DNA from: Hyphomonas sp. Mor2
Lineage (GTDB): Bacteria > Pseudomonadota > Alphaproteobacteria > Caulobacterales > Hyphomonadaceae
Reading direction: 5' to 3'
Length of the DNA: 64,000 nt
Assembly (NCBI RefSeq): GCF_001854405.1
Contig: NZ_CP017718.1
Coordinates: 806,001 to 870,000 of the forward strand
A model generated the notes under the pieces. That model was not told where the DNA came from. It did no database searches and worked only from the letters and a program-made list of their open reading frames with translations. This document shows positions 1 to 9,323 of this stretch, one piece after another. The position numbers and the translations under genes are program-made. Every line of letters begins with the position of its first letter. Within the stretch, counting starts at the first letter, position 1.

Positions 1-285
1 ATCCAGACCTATGGATCGTTCAGCTGTCGCAACATTGCGGGGACGCGTACGCGCAGTCAGCATTCTTATGCGAATGCCATCGATATTACGGGATTCATTC
101 TCGAGGACGGGACCGAAATCCGCGTCAAGGATCACTGGCGAGAACGCAGTCGAAAAGGGCGGTATCTATCCCGCGTGCACAAGAAGGCGTGCCGCCTGTT
201 CTCAGTCACGCTCGGTCCGGATTATGACGCGGCTCATGCCGATCACTTTCACCTGGATATGGGGCGCACCGAAACCTGTCGCTGA
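1..285 (+). CDS. Extensin-like C-terminal domain protein (5'-truncated)
   Basis: The frame is open from the first base of the window and stops with TGA at 283-285, so only the last 94 residues are present and the start lies outside. The visible part matches the extensin-like C-terminal family of alphaproteobacteria: a GSFSCRN motif, then SQHSYANAIDITGF, then LGPDYDAAHADHFHLD near the end. The spaced His and Asp residues (SQH, AIDI, DHFHLD) resemble the metal site of D-Ala-D-Ala carboxypeptidase/DD-peptidase-like folds, so a cell-wall role is possible; that is inference. It ends convergent to the next gene. Confidence 0.85.
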   Translation: MQTYGSFSCRNIAGTRTRSQHSYANAIDITGFILEDGTEIRVKDHWRERSRKGRYLSRVHKKACRLFSVTLGPDYDAAHADHFHLDMGRTETCR

Positions 286-311
286 CATTCAGCGGTCGAA
301 CAGATCGCCGA

Positions 312-683
312 CTAAAATCGCCTGATGTCCCGGGTATAGCGAGAAACGGTCGCGCACTCACTGATCGACAGAATGAGAATGGAAATTCCGGGGCCGATCG
401 GTGCTGGCAGCTGTCGTGTCTCGTTCGGTCCAAATTTCCATTCGAAGGACTCGGTCATTCGGGCATTCAACGCCCACAGATCACTTGGGTCAGCAATCAG
501 CCGCAATTGGACTTCGATCTGTTTGATCCCGCATGGATGGTCTGTATCAACCTTGACCAGAAGCTCGGTGCCGCCACCGCCTATCTCAAAATCAACGTTC
601 AAACTCGGATTGGCCTGACCGGCGCGCGTCTGACAGCAATCGTCCGGTGTTGGCATCCACGCGATGTCGTCTTCGATAAGCAT
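312..683 (-). CDS. Hypothetical protein, 123 aa
   Basis: I do not recognise a family. The reading frame encodes 123 residues rich in acidic and hydrophobic residues, with no signal peptide or obvious membrane helix. The ATG at 683 is preceded by a weak AAGG. It lies convergent to the extensin-like gene with a 26-base gap. The amino-acid make-up looks like a folded soluble protein (alternating beta-like stretches such as LLVKVDTDHPCG and QIEVQLRLIAD), which is why I favour this frame over the overlapping plus-strand frames. Without homologues this stays tentative. Confidence 0.5.
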   Translation of the reverse strand: MLIEDDIAWMPTPDDCCQTRAGQANPSLNVDFEIGGGGTELLVKVDTDHPCGIKQIEVQLRLIADPSDLWALNARMTESFEWKFGPNETRQLPAPIGPGISILILSISECATVSRYTRDIRRF

Positions 684-727
684 GCCTTATCGATGCTCGA
701 GCGCCGGCAAGCTTACAATGGTGCAGG

Positions 728-779
728 AAAAAATAGAGACGTGCCGACAATTTTGGCCTCACGGCATTGCCGGCACGTC
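728..779 (-). terminator. Rho-independent terminator of the small lipoprotein gene
   Basis: A perfect 9-bp inverted repeat (gacgtgccg at 738-746, cggcacgtc at 771-779) is followed on the minus strand by a T-rich run ending at 728. It begins 6 bases past the end of the lipoprotein gene, as expected for its terminator. Confidence 0.8.
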
Positions 780-785
780 GGAAAA

Positions 786-980
786 TCAGTCTTCCTTGCA
801 GGAGAAACCGTCCTCGGTGACTTCCTGAACGGTACCCGGTCCACCGCAGACACGCAGCGCCGTGTCGGTGTTACGGGCAATTTCTTCAGAATCCGACCAG
901 TCGCCTTCATCCACATGGATGCAGCCAACCAGTCCGAGGAGGGCAACGCTCATCGCGCCAAACAAGACAGTCTTTTTCAT
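786..980 (-). CDS. Small lipoprotein, 64 aa
   Basis: The product has a lysine-rich N-terminus, a hydrophobic core and the lipobox LVGC (Cys19), so it should be lipidated and exported. The mature part is only about 46 residues, acidic, with two further cysteines (VCGG, FSCKED) that could form a disulfide. I chose the ATG at 980 rather than the upstream in-frame start because it begins the signal peptide and has AGAGG just upstream. It is monocistronic with its own terminator. The function is unknown. Confidence 0.75.
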   Translation of the reverse strand: MKKTVLFGAMSVALLGLVGCIHVDEGDWSDSEEIARNTDTALRVCGGPGTVQEVTEDGFSCKED

Positions 981-1069
981 TATCAGCCTCTTGGTAGTGT
1001 ACTCTCTGCCCCTGAACACGTTCCTCCTCTGCGAGGTCGCACCTGAACGCAAGTTGAATATGGCAGATT

Positions 1070-1795
1070 TCAGCCAATAAGTTTCGGGACCAGCCGCGCG
1101 CGCTCCGGCGGCAAGGGTTTGTGGACGCTGGAAAACAGCCTTTCTTCAAGGAAGTATCCGGTCAGGCGTAAGGCGTCTTCAATGTCCTCTGCCATGGCCA
1201 GAGCGCTGGGATCGAGGAGAAACGCAGGCAGCGGGAACAGGCGCTCGACATAGTCCTCCGCCTCCGATCCCCGCACCGCCCGTCCGGTCTTCGGCGAGAC
1301 ATGGGTGAGGCCGTCATTGGCGCCAGACAGCGCGCACTTGTCGAGATCGAGGCCGAATCCCAGGGAGGACAGCAGGCCGAGTTCCCACTTTGCATAAAGC
1401 GCAGGCCAGACCGGCCAGGTATCGAGGGCATCCAGCAGCAACGTCGTCGGCTGGTACAGGTTCGAACCGGCAGCATCGCCCTCATCCACGGCGCCGCGAA
1501 GAAGTGTGGTGACCGTTGTGAGCGCCATCAGCGCTTCCGGGCGATCCAGGTATCTTCCAGCGCGGCTGGTGGTCACTTCGGCCACATTGAACCGCCCAAG
1601 CTGCTCTTCCAGCCGACCCGTCCAGGCCAGGTCCACCGTGTTTCCAGCTTCGAACTGAGGTCGTTTCTTCCGGCTTGCGCCGCCATAGACCAGGCCGGAG
1701 CGGCGACCTCTGGTTCTGGTCAGCACGTCGAGGATCAGGCCGCTCTCTCCGAAGCGGCGGCCGCCCAGGATCAGCGCTTCATCACGCCATTGCAT
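1070..1795 (-). CDS. recO: DNA repair protein RecO
   Basis: RecO binds ssDNA and SSB and helps RecR load RecA in the RecFOR recombination pathway. The 241-residue product has the family layout: an N-terminal OB-fold (about 1-80, with ILGGRRFGESGLILDVLT and the GLVYGGASRKKR basic turn), then an alpha-helical C-terminal domain. The canonical four-cysteine zinc knuckle is reduced: only one cysteine remains in the KCALSGAND segment, as in many alphaproteobacterial RecOs. It is the last gene of the rpoZ-to-recO operon, 11 bases after era. Confidence 0.93.
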   Translation of the reverse strand: MQWRDEALILGGRRFGESGLILDVLTRTRGRRSGLVYGGASRKKRPQFEAGNTVDLAWTGRLEEQLGRFNVAEVTTSRAGRYLDRPEALMALTTVTTLLRGAVDEGDAAGSNLYQPTTLLLDALDTWPVWPALYAKWELGLLSSLGFGLDLDKCALSGANDGLTHVSPKTGRAVRGSEAEDYVERLFPLPAFLLDPSALAMAEDIEDALRLTGYFLEERLFSSVHKPLPPERARLVPKLIG

Positions 1796-1806
1796 GGGGC
1801 TTGCCC

Positions 1807-2778
1807 CTAAGCATCAAACTCCAACCCGACCGAGGCATAGGCCTCGCGCCGTTCCATCCATTTCGGATCCACCTTGACGAACAGGATGAGATGCACCGTC
1901 CGATCGAGCATCTCCGTTAGTTCTTCGCGCGCGGCCTTTCCGATTGCTTTGATGGCGCTGCCGCCTTTGCCGAGCACCATGCCCTTATGCTGTTCCCGAG
2001 CGATGATCACGGCCTGGCGAATGCGAACCGAGCCATTGTCGAATGGTTCCCAGCTCTCAGTCTCGACCATCAGCTGGTACGGCAACTCCTGATGCAGACG
2101 CAGCATCAGCTTTTCGCGGGTCACTTCTGCTGCGAGCAGACGCATCGGCAGATCAGCCGTCTGTTCCGGTGGATACAGCGCCGGCCCTTCGGGCATGCGT
2201 TCAGACAGTTTATCGAGCAGCGGCGCCACGCCATCTCCGTTGAGCGCCGAGATCATGAAGATCTCTTCGTAGACGCCAGCGGCGTTGAGCTCTGCCATGA
2301 TCGGCAGGACCTTTTCATGCGGGAACAGATCGATCTTGTTGAGCGCCAGGAAAACCTTCTGACTATTCTCTTTCAGTGTTTCCATGACCCGGCGATCATC
2401 TTCGACCGAGAGTTTTTGAGCGCCACTGGCCTCGCCCGCCTGTTCCGCCACCCAGGCGGAGGCGTCAATCAGGTGAACCACGGCATCCGCTTCCTCGGCG
2501 CCGGACCAGGCGGCTTTCACCATGGCGCGGTCGAGTCGCTTCTTGGCGCGGAAGATTCCTGGCGTATCAACCAGGACGATCTGTGCCGCGCCCTGATGGG
2601 CGACGCCGCGAATGGGAAAGCGGGTGGTCTGGACCTTGTGGGTCACGATGGCGACTTTCGTTCCGACCAGGTGATTGGTCAGCGTGGACTTCCCTGCATT
2701 TGGTGCGCCGATAATTGCGGCGAAGCCGGCATGGGTGATGTCGGTGGCATCCGGGAGGGCGGTTTCGGGTGAAGTCAT
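1807..2778 (-). CDS. era: GTPase Era
   Basis: Era is an essential GTPase that binds the 3' end of 16S rRNA and assists 30S assembly. The 323-residue protein shows the P-loop GAPNAGKS (24-31), DTPG (71-74), NKID (147-150) and a C-terminal KH domain with GKGG. The N-terminus has about 15 residues before the G domain, slightly longer than in E. coli. Its ATG overlaps the rnc stop in an ATGA, the conserved rnc-era coupling. Confidence 0.97.
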   Translation of the reverse strand: MTSPETALPDATDITHAGFAAIIGAPNAGKSTLTNHLVGTKVAIVTHKVQTTRFPIRGVAHQGAAQIVLVDTPGIFRAKKRLDRAMVKAAWSGAEEADAVVHLIDASAWVAEQAGEASGAQKLSVEDDRRVMETLKENSQKVFLALNKIDLFPHEKVLPIMAELNAAGVYEEIFMISALNGDGVAPLLDKLSERMPEGPALYPPEQTADLPMRLLAAEVTREKLMLRLHQELPYQLMVETESWEPFDNGSVRIRQAVIIAREQHKGMVLGKGGSAIKAIGKAAREELTEMLDRTVHLILFVKVDPKWMERREAYASVGLEFDA

Positions 2779-3542
2779 GTTTTTTCCAGAAGGTCGAGAA
2801 GCGCCCGCGCAGCCGCGCGCTCGGCTTCGGCCTTGTTACCACCTTTTGCGGTCGCTTCGCCATGCCCTTCAACAGAGGCTTTTACAGTAAAGACCGGGGC
2901 GTGGTCCGGGCCGCTGGTTTCAAGTGTCTCATACGCGGCATAGGCGGTCTTGTTTTGCCCGCACCAGTCGCTGAGTTGCGTTTTGGGATTTGATTCTTTT
3001 TCGTCCGGATCCTTGGCGAGGGAGTCAAAATGCCAGCAGCGTTTGATGAATTTCTCCGCAGCGTTCAGTCCCCCATCGAGATAAATCGCAGCGATCAGGG
3101 CCTCGACGGCGTCGGCGACCGCCCGGTCGTAATTTGCGTTCTTGTTGCTGCGCATGGAGGCATCCATGAACAAATATTCGCGCAGACCGAGATCGGCACC
3201 CACATCCGCGCAAGTCTGCCCGCTTACCAGATTATGGAACAGCTTGGTCATGAAGCCTTCGCGTTGTTTCGGATACTTGTTGATCAGCATTTCCGCCACG
3301 ACCAAACCAAGGACACGATCCCCGAGAAACTCCATGCGCTGATTGGAGAAACTCGCACCCCCCCGATATTCATCGATCAGGCTGGGATGGATGAGGGCAT
3401 GGATGAGGATGTCCTCGTCATGGAACTTGTAGCCAATCGTGGTTTCAAGTTCATAACGCTGTTCGGCGCTCAGGCGTGGGTGGCGCGGAATCTTGGCACC
3501 TGCCCGTAGGCGCGTGCGTTTCGGGCGCGACGGACGTTTCAT
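2775..3542 (-). CDS. rnc: Ribonuclease III
   Basis: RNase III cleaves double-stranded RNA, including rRNA precursors. The 255-residue product carries the signature [14 protein letters not shown] with catalytic Glu71 and Asp75, and the second acidic pair Asp144 and Glu147 (ADAVEAL). A dsRNA-binding domain occupies about 180-253 and ends in [16 protein letters not shown] basic extension of about 25 residues precedes the catalytic domain. The start overlaps the acpS stop and the stop overlaps the era start, both as ATGA. In many relatives lepB lies just upstream; here it is missing. Confidence 0.97.
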   Translation of the reverse strand: MKRPSRPKRTRLRAGAKIPRHPRLSAEQRYELETTIGYKFHDEDILIHALIHPSLIDEYRGGASFSNQRMEFLGDRVLGLVVAEMLINKYPKQREGFMTKLFHNLVSGQTCADVGADLGLREYLFMDASMRSNKNANYDRAVADAVEALIAAIYLDGGLNAAEKFIKRCWHFDSLAKDPDEKESNPKTQLSDWCGQNKTAYAAYETLETSGPDHAPVFTVKASVEGHGEATAKGGNKAEAERAAARALLDLLEKT

Positions 3543-3940
3543 TTCGGCAGTGCCTCGATGATCACATGCGCCTCTGCCCAGGGATGATCGTCGGTCATGG
3601 TCAGGTGGACGTGTGCGACGTGTCCCTCGGGTGTCAGCTCCGCCAGTCGCTTTTGAGCGCCCTCAGTCAGTTTCAATGTCGGTTTTCCCGAAGGTAGATT
3701 GACCACTTCCATCATCTTCCAGTGCACCCCGCGTCGAGGAACCCCGGTCCCGAGTGCCTTGGCGCAGGCCTCCTTGGCAGCGAACCGTTTTGCATAAGTC
3801 TCCGCGGTGAGCCGCCGACGCCGCGCCTTGGCAATCTCACCTTCCGTGAAACAGCGCTTCTCGAACCGCTCGCCAAAGCGGTCCAGAGAGCCCTGAATGC
3901 GTTCAATATTGCAGAGATCATTACCAGTGCCGATAATCAT
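3539..3940 (-). CDS. acpS: Holo-[acyl-carrier-protein] synthase
   Basis: AcpS transfers 4'-phosphopantetheine from CoA to the serine of apo-ACP, which fatty acid synthesis needs. The 133-residue product is normal length, with the metal-binding Asp8 (GTGNDL) and the FAAKEA motif containing Glu57. Lys56, and the [12 protein letters not shown] segment near the C-terminus, also match the family. It is translationally coupled to pdxJ upstream and rnc downstream by 4-base overlaps. Confidence 0.96.
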   Translation of the reverse strand: MIIGTGNDLCNIERIQGSLDRFGERFEKRCFTEGEIAKARRRRLTAETYAKRFAAKEACAKALGTGVPRRGVHWKMMEVVNLPSGKPTLKLTEGAQKRLAELTPEGHVAHVHLTMTDDHPWAEAHVIIEALPK

Positions 3941-4680
3941 GCCCGGGCCTCATCCATCAACTGTCGCATCTGCCGGATGGCAGGCTCCAGCCCCGCAAAG
4001 ATCGCTTCGCCGATCAGAAAGTGGCCAATATTGAGCTCGGTCAGTTCCGGGATCGCGGCAATCGGCTTTACGGTTTCATAGGTCAGTCCGTGACCGGCTT
4101 GAGGCTCAATCCCGATCTCCACGGCCCGCTTGGCGCAATCTGCGATTCGCTGCAGCTCAACCTCGGCCAGTTCCGTTTCGCCCGCTTGCGTGAGTTCAAC
4201 AAAACGCCCGGTATGAAATTCGGTAATGTCCGCGCCCATGCGCTGCGCCGCGATGAGTTGCACAGGATCCGGCTCAATAAAAAGAGAGACACGGCTGCCA
4301 TTCTCCTTGAGCGCGCGGATCATCGGAACGAGCTTGTTGTGCTCGCGCGCCGCATTGAGGCCCCCCTCGGTGGTGCGTTCTTCGCGTTTCTCAGGCACGA
4401 ACATCGCGGTTTCGGGCTTATAGCCCATGGCGATAACATGCATTTCTTCCGTTGCCGCCATTTCCATATTCAGCGGCAGATCCGTTGCGGCTCTGATCGC
4501 TTCCAGATCCGGATCCATGATATGGCGGCGGTCTTCACGTAAATGGAAGGTGATCCCGTCGGCACCCGCCTTGGTCGCGATTTCTGCTGCCCTGGCAATA
4601 TCAGGATGCGCCCCGCCGCGCGCGTTTCGAATGGTCGCGACATGGTCGATATTGACGCCGAGGCGGATCCGGTTGGTCAT
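3937..4680 (-). CDS. pdxJ: Pyridoxine 5'-phosphate synthase
   Basis: PdxJ condenses 1-deoxyxylulose 5-phosphate with 1-amino-acetone 3-phosphate to give pyridoxine 5'-phosphate, the last ring-forming step of DXP-dependent vitamin B6 synthesis. The 247-residue TIM barrel begins with [17 protein letters not shown], and also shows [16 protein letters not shown] and the C-terminal [12 protein letters not shown] phosphate-binding region. Its ATG overlaps the pyrE stop by one base (TAATG), and its end overlaps acpS. The pdxJ-acpS pairing is widely conserved. Confidence 0.97.
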   Translation of the reverse strand: MTNRIRLGVNIDHVATIRNARGGAHPDIARAAEIATKAGADGITFHLREDRRHIMDPDLEAIRAATDLPLNMEMAATEEMHVIAMGYKPETAMFVPEKREERTTEGGLNAAREHNKLVPMIRALKENGSRVSLFIEPDPVQLIAAQRMGADITEFHTGRFVELTQAGETELAEVELQRIADCAKRAVEIGIEPQAGHGLTYETVKPIAAIPELTELNIGHFLIGEAIFAGLEPAIRQMRQLMDEARA

Positions 4681-5261
4681 TATTTCAGTCCCCGACTTCC
4701 CGGTTTGTAGGCGGGGATGGCTTCAAGCTCGGGCGGCAGATCATTCGCGTCATAGTCCGGAAACTTGATGGCTGCGAGCGAGACCAGTTCGCAACCCACA
4801 TCGGCCTCACCGCCGCTGCGGTCGATAATGCAGGAGCCTCCGACCACTGTGCCGGGGAGCTTGTTCAGCGAGTCCACGGTCTCCCGGAAGGACAGGCCGG
4901 TCGTCACGATATCTTCAGCGATCAGAACGCGGTCACGCTCGCCGATCTCGAAACTGCGGCGGAGTTCGAACGCGCCGTCGACCCGTTCCACGAACACAGC
5001 GCGGCAGCCGAGATGTCGCGCGAGCTCATAGCTCGGGATCACCCCGCCCATGGCCGGGCCGACGACGACGTCAATCTCACCCAGCCGCGCTTTGACTTTC
5101 TCAGCCAGCGCCGCGCACAATTTGGCGGACAGTTCAGGCTGCGAAAAGACCAGGGCCTTTTGAAGGAATACCGGGCTACGCCGCCCGGATGAAAGGATGA
5201 AATGTCCCTCTAGCAGGGCTCCGGCATCCCGGAAGACCTGCAAGACCTGATCATTATTCAA
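4680..5261 (-). CDS. pyrE: Orotate phosphoribosyltransferase (TTG start)
   Basis: PyrE forms orotidine 5'-monophosphate from orotate and PRPP in pyrimidine synthesis. The PRPP motif is [11 protein letters not shown] (Glu116, Asp117). I set the start at TTG 5261: GAGGAG lies 6 bases upstream, the length (193 aa) fits the family, and homology begins at NNDQVLQVF. The longer upstream frame would run 73 codons into rsh and is not protein-like. The start lies inside the last codons of rsh, overlapping by 8 bases, so translation is probably coupled and reduced by the weak codon. Confidence 0.93.
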   Translation of the reverse strand: MNNDQVLQVFRDAGALLEGHFILSSGRRSPVFLQKALVFSQPELSAKLCAALAEKVKARLGEIDVVVGPAMGGVIPSYELARHLGCRAVFVERVDGAFELRRSFEIGERDRVLIAEDIVTTGLSFRETVDSLNKLPGTVVGGSCIIDRSGGEADVGCELVSLAAIKFPDYDANDLPPELEAIPAYKPGSRGLK

Positions 5262-7503
5262 ATTCGCTCTCCTCAATGCGTTCAACGCGTTCGACGACGG
5301 CCAGGGCCCGCAAGGCCGCCTTGATCTGTTCCAGGTGGCGTAGATCCTCGACTTCGATATCGAAGACAAGCTCCATGAAGCCGGGACCGCGGCTATGGGT
5401 CGACACGCCGCGAATGTTTCCGCCCGCTTGTGCGACGACTGTGCATTGCTGGGCCAGCACACCTTTATGGTCGGCGGCATTCACCGAAATGCGGCCAATG
5501 GCGCGCACGCCCGACTTGGCGAGTTCAGTCCATTGCAGATCGACCCAGAGATCCGGGCGATCATCATATTTTGCGACCTGGCCGCAATAGATCGTATGGA
5601 CGACCAGTCCCTTGTCGGGCTGGCGAACACCGACAATCCGGTCACCGGGAATAGGGTGACAGCACTCGCCGAGATGCAGGGTCACGCCAGGGGTGAGATT
5701 CTCTCCAGCAATCAGGCTCGCCGCGTGCTCATCATCAAGCGTGACGGTGTCATCTGCATTGGAGGCTTCCAGATCGAGACCTGGAAATGCAACGCTGATT
5801 ACCCGGCTGACATCTTCCTGTGTCCGGCCCAGCGCCTCAAACATGGCCTGGACTCCATCAAACCCCGCGCGCTCTGAGATTTTGCGGATATCGACGCTCA
5901 CCGGGTCGATCTGGTGCTGACGAAGGGCGCGTTCCAGCAAGTTTCGGCCAAGATTGGCAAACTGCTGGGTCTCCATCTCACGGCGAAGCTTGCGCTGGGC
6001 AGCGCGGGCCCGGCCGGTCACACAAAGCGTTTCATATCCCGGCAAGGGTCGCGGCTCGTCGCGCCGAATGATCTCCACCACGTCGCCATTCTGCAGCGCT
6101 GTGCGCATATTCCGCGGCACGCCATTGATCCGCGCACCGTCGCACGTATCGCCTACGGCAGTATGTACGGCATAGGCAAAGTCGAGCGGCATGGATCCGG
6201 CCGGTAACAGGACCAGGCGCCCCTTCGGCGTAAACGCGAAGACGTGGGTCCGGTACATCTCCATCTTCGCATGCTCGAGGAAATCATTCGCATCGCCGCC
6301 GTGACTGAGCAATTCGCCAAAGGCTTTCAGGTTGGCCGCCGGGTCGAGGCCGGCAGCCTTGGAGCTCTCCACATCGAAGCCGTAAGCCGAATTCTTGTAC
6401 GTCCAGTGCGCAGCGACCCCGCGTTCAGCCGTATCGTCCATTTCCTCAGTACGGATCTGCAGCTCAACCAGGCGATTACCACTGGCGCGCACGGTCGTGT
6501 GGAGTGATGCATATCCGTTTGGCTTGGGGACCGAGATGAAGTCGCGGAATCGATCTGGCAAGCACGCCCACTCGGTGTGAAACGCGCCCAGCGCCGTGTA
6601 GCAATTCTCGACCGTGTCGACCACGACGCGGAATCCGAAAATGTCCGCAACATCTTCAAAAGAAATAGATTTCTTTTCCAGCTTGCGCCAGATCGAGTAA
6701 GGCTCTTTCCGGCGTCCCTTGATCCGGCACTCAATCCCTTCGCGTTCCATAACCTGGCGAATAGCGAGACGGATGCGTTCCAGGTCATCCTTGTTGCGTG
6801 ACTCCAGCGCCTCCAGCTGGGCGAGAATTTGCGCCCGCGCCTCGGGATTGAGATGCTGGAAGGCGAGGTCTTCCATCTGTGATGCAATATAATGAAGACC
6901 CACCCGGCGCGTGAGCGGGGCGTATAGATCCATGGTTTCGCGCGCGACCCGGCGGCGGGACTCTTCCTTCTTCTTGAAGTGAAGCGTGCGCATATTGTGC
7001 AGCCGGTCGGCGACTTTCACCAGAAGAACGCGGATATCATTGACTGTGGCGAGGATGAACTTTTGAAAATTCTCCGCCTGTTTGCTGGCTTCGCTCTGAT
7101 ATTCCAGTTTTCCGAGCTTGGTGACGCCGTCGACAAGTTCTGCCACGTCGGCGCCAAACTCCTTTTCGATCAGAGCCAAATTGACATCATCACAGTCTTC
7201 GACAGTGTCGTGCAGCAGCCCGGCCATGATGGTGGCTTCATCCAGTCGTATATAGGCGAGCACGGTGGCGACGCGCACAGGATGCGAATAATAGGGATCG
7301 CCCGATTGGCGCAATTGGTCGCCATGCTTCTCGCGGGCGAAATCATAGGCTTTGAGCAAACGCGCGCGATCGGCATCGGGCTGGTACGAAAGAACGAGCC
7401 CGGCGAGTTCTTCTTTGGTCAGAAAAGGCTCATCATCGCGTATGCCACGCAGCGGCCCTAGAGCGCGCGACCGATCTGCTGATTTGACGGTCGCTGTTGC
7501 CAT
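5254..7503 (-). CDS. rsh: Bifunctional (p)ppGpp synthetase/hydrolase (RelA/SpoT homologue)
   Basis: Alphaproteobacteria usually have one long RSH enzyme that makes and degrades (p)ppGpp in the stringent response. The 749-residue protein has an HD hydrolase domain with His74, His98-Asp99 (LLHDTVED) and Asp166 (VADRLHN), all intact. A synthetase domain follows with [12 protein letters not shown] and [10 protein letters not shown], then a TGS domain ([16 protein letters not shown]), and a C-terminal ACT domain. Both catalytic halves look functional. It follows rpoZ by 6 bases with AGGTG as ribosome site, the same rpoZ-spoT pairing as in E. coli. Confidence 0.96.
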   Translation of the reverse strand: MATATVKSADRSRALGPLRGIRDDEPFLTKEELAGLVLSYQPDADRARLLKAYDFAREKHGDQLRQSGDPYYSHPVRVATVLAYIRLDEATIMAGLLHDTVEDCDDVNLALIEKEFGADVAELVDGVTKLGKLEYQSEASKQAENFQKFILATVNDIRVLLVKVADRLHNMRTLHFKKKEESRRRVARETMDLYAPLTRRVGLHYIASQMEDLAFQHLNPEARAQILAQLEALESRNKDDLERIRLAIRQVMEREGIECRIKGRRKEPYSIWRKLEKKSISFEDVADIFGFRVVVDTVENCYTALGAFHTEWACLPDRFRDFISVPKPNGYASLHTTVRASGNRLVELQIRTEEMDDTAERGVAAHWTYKNSAYGFDVESSKAAGLDPAANLKAFGELLSHGGDANDFLEHAKMEMYRTHVFAFTPKGRLVLLPAGSMPLDFAYAVHTAVGDTCDGARINGVPRNMRTALQNGDVVEIIRRDEPRPLPGYETLCVTGRARAAQRKLRREMETQQFANLGRNLLERALRQHQIDPVSVDIRKISERAGFDGVQAMFEALGRTQEDVSRVISVAFPGLDLEASNADDTVTLDDEHAASLIAGENLTPGVTLHLGECCHPIPGDRIVGVRQPDKGLVVHTIYCGQVAKYDDRPDLWVDLQWTELAKSGVRAIGRISVNAADHKGVLAQQCTVVAQAGGNIRGVSTHSRGPGFMELVFDIEVEDLRHLEQIKAALRALAVVERVERIEESEFE

Positions 7504-7509
7504 TCACAC

Positions 7510-7860
7510 CTACATTCGGTCGTCGCGGCCGGATTCCAGTTCGGCCTGATAAGCGCGCATGACGTCTTCTTCGGTCGCGGCCGGGCCGGACTCGAGGGCG
7601 ATGCGGTCGGCTTCGCGCTCTTCTTCCTCGCCTGGGCGAACTTCCTGAAGTTCCGCCACCAGAGATTCCTTGACGACTTTGAGGTCGACAGTCTGGTCGG
7701 CAATCTCACGCAGAGACACAACAGGATCCTTGTCATTGTCGCGGTCCACCGTGATCGGCGAGCCTTCGCGAATCATGCGCGAACGCTGAGCCGCCAGAAG
7801 GATCAGATCGAAACGATTTGGGACCTGCTCGACGCAGTCTTCAACGGTGACACGGGCCAT
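7510..7860 (-). CDS. rpoZ: RNA polymerase omega subunit
   Basis: Omega binds beta' and supports RNA polymerase assembly and, in enterobacteria, one ppGpp site. The N-terminus [20 protein letters not shown] and [11 protein letters not shown] are diagnostic. The ATG at 7860 was chosen over the longer frame because AGGAG sits 7 bases upstream and conservation starts there. The 116-residue product has a long acidic tail, common in this class. It is the first gene of the eight-gene operon, so the promoter should lie in 7861-7989, which is shared with the divergent uracil-DNA glycosylase gene. Confidence 0.95.
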   Translation of the reverse strand: MARVTVEDCVEQVPNRFDLILLAAQRSRMIREGSPITVDRDNDKDPVVSLREIADQTVDLKVVKESLVAELQEVRPGEEEEREADRIALESGPAATEEDVMRAYQAELESGRDDRM

Positions 7861-7989
7861 GTAAATCTCCTGTAGCCCGCCCTTATATGCAGTGCAGCAC
7901 GCGAGCGCAACCCGCCCTTGCATTCTCCAGCAGCACTATTTACGCAAACCTGCATTGACCACCCCGCAGAGCAGGAGAACAGGCCCATC

Positions 7990-8628
7990 GTGAGTGTTCC
8001 CGCCGAAGCCCCAAAAGACTGCGACCTCTGTCCGCGACTGCGTAAATTCATCCTCGTTCAGCGCGAGAAAGAACCAACCTGGTTCAATGGCGCGGTGCCG
8101 AGTTTCGGCGACGCGGAGGCAGAACTGCTTGTCATTGGTCTGGCCCCAGGGATGACTGGGGCCAATCGGACGGGGCGGCCCTTCACGGGTGATTGGGCAG
8201 GGGATCTGCTCTATGCCACGCTTGAAAAGTTCGGGTTCTCGGAAGGCACATATGATCGCCGCTCGGATGATGGTTTGATCTTGAAGAAAGCGATGATCAC
8301 CAATGCGGTGCGTTGTGTGCCTCCGCAAAACAAACCGGTCGGAGCCGAGATCAATCAGTGTCGCCCGTTCCTCAAAGCCAGGATCGAGGCTCTGCCGCGC
8401 GCCAGAGTGTTGCTGTGTCTCGGTAAGATCAGCCATGATTCGACGGTGCGGACGCTTGGATTGAAGCTGAAGGACCATCCGTTTGGCCACGGCACCGAGT
8501 ATCAGGTCGGGGAAATGACCTTGCTGTCGAGCTATCATTGCTCGCGCTACAATACCAATACACGGCGCCTGACTGAAGAGATGTTCGACGCGATCTTCGC
8601 CCGCGCCCGCGCAATCATAGATGGGTGA
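7990..8628 (+). CDS. Type-5 uracil-DNA glycosylase (UdgB family)
   Basis: The protein removes uracil and probably other deaminated bases from DNA. The family-5 motif GLAPGMTGANRTGRPFTGD is present, and the C-terminal motif SSYHCSRYNTNT supplies the second active-site loop. Cysteines in DCDLCPRL and NAVRCVPP, with others, fit the 4Fe-4S cluster of families 4 and 5. The start is uncertain: GTG 7990 has AGGAG 12 bases upstream and leaves 212 residues, while an in-frame TTG at 7918 would add 24. It is divergent from rpoZ and appears monocistronic. Confidence 0.88.
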   Translation: MSVPAEAPKDCDLCPRLRKFILVQREKEPTWFNGAVPSFGDAEAELLVIGLAPGMTGANRTGRPFTGDWAGDLLYATLEKFGFSEGTYDRRSDDGLILKKAMITNAVRCVPPQNKPVGAEINQCRPFLKARIEALPRARVLLCLGKISHDSTVRTLGLKLKDHPFGHGTEYQVGEMTLLSSYHCSRYNTNTRRLTEEMFDAIFARARAIIDG

Positions 8629-8695
8629 ACCTTGCGCCGCGTTAGCCAGCCGTTTAGCTAGGATGCATCGTGAACACTAAGGGGGATTCTCTCGC

Positions 8696-9256
8696 ATGAC
8701 GCCATTATTCGTAGTTCTGGGCATTGTAGCCCTGCTCGTGGTCCTGGTGATTGGCATCTACAATGGCCTCGTCGCCAAGCGCCAGCGCTGTAACCAGGCT
8801 TTCGCTGATATCGATGTGCAGCTCAAGCAGCGCCAGAATCTCATTCCCAACCTGGTGGAGACCGTCAAAGGCTATGCGGCGCACGAGAAGGAAACACTCG
8901 ACGCAGTCATCCAGGCCCGGCAGGGGGCAGTCTCAGCCAACACGCCCGGCGAAATGGGCGCCGCTGAGGGGGTGCTCGGGCAGGCATTGGGGCGTCTTTT
9001 TGCGCTTGCTGAAGCCTACCCGGATCTGAAGGCCAACCAGAACTTCATGGACCTGCAGGATGAGCTGGCGGTGATTGAGGACAAGATCGCGGCGGCGCGA
9101 CGGTTCTACAACTCTGCGGTGCAGGACTACAACACGGCGCGTGAGCAATTCCCGGGATCATTGGTGGCTGGCAGCTTCAATTTCGAACCGCGGGAATTCT
9201 TCGATCTGGGAGAAGACCGGGCCGCAATGAGTACACCGCCGGAAGTGAAATTCTAA
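8696..9256 (+). CDS. LemA family protein
   Basis: LemA proteins are membrane-anchored coiled-coil proteins of poorly defined role. The 186-residue product has one N-terminal membrane helix (about 3-25) and then the hallmark GLVAKRQRCNQAFADIDVQL, RQNLIPNLVETVKGY and AEAYPDLKANQNFMDLQ. AGGGGG lies upstream of ATG 8696. LemA is usually followed by a TPM-domain or M48 protease gene; here it stands alone and ends in a strong terminator. Confidence 0.95.
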   Translation: MTPLFVVLGIVALLVVLVIGIYNGLVAKRQRCNQAFADIDVQLKQRQNLIPNLVETVKGYAAHEKETLDAVIQARQGAVSANTPGEMGAAEGVLGQALGRLFALAEAYPDLKANQNFMDLQDELAVIEDKIAAARRFYNSAVQDYNTAREQFPGSLVAGSFNFEPREFFDLGEDRAAMSTPPEVKF

Positions 9257-9293
9257 CGATAGAATCGGAGCATCAGCTCATATCGAGCCAAGC

Positions 9294-9322
9294 AAACGGG
9301 CGCCTGATCGCGCCCGTTTTTT
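9294..9322 (+). terminator. Rho-independent terminator after lemA
   Basis: Inverted repeat aaacgggcg (9294-9302) and cgcccgttt (9311-9319) with an 8-base loop and a T-run to 9322. It sits between the convergent lemA and TRAP genes and may also work weakly for the minus strand. Confidence 0.88.
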
Positions 9323-9323
9323 G

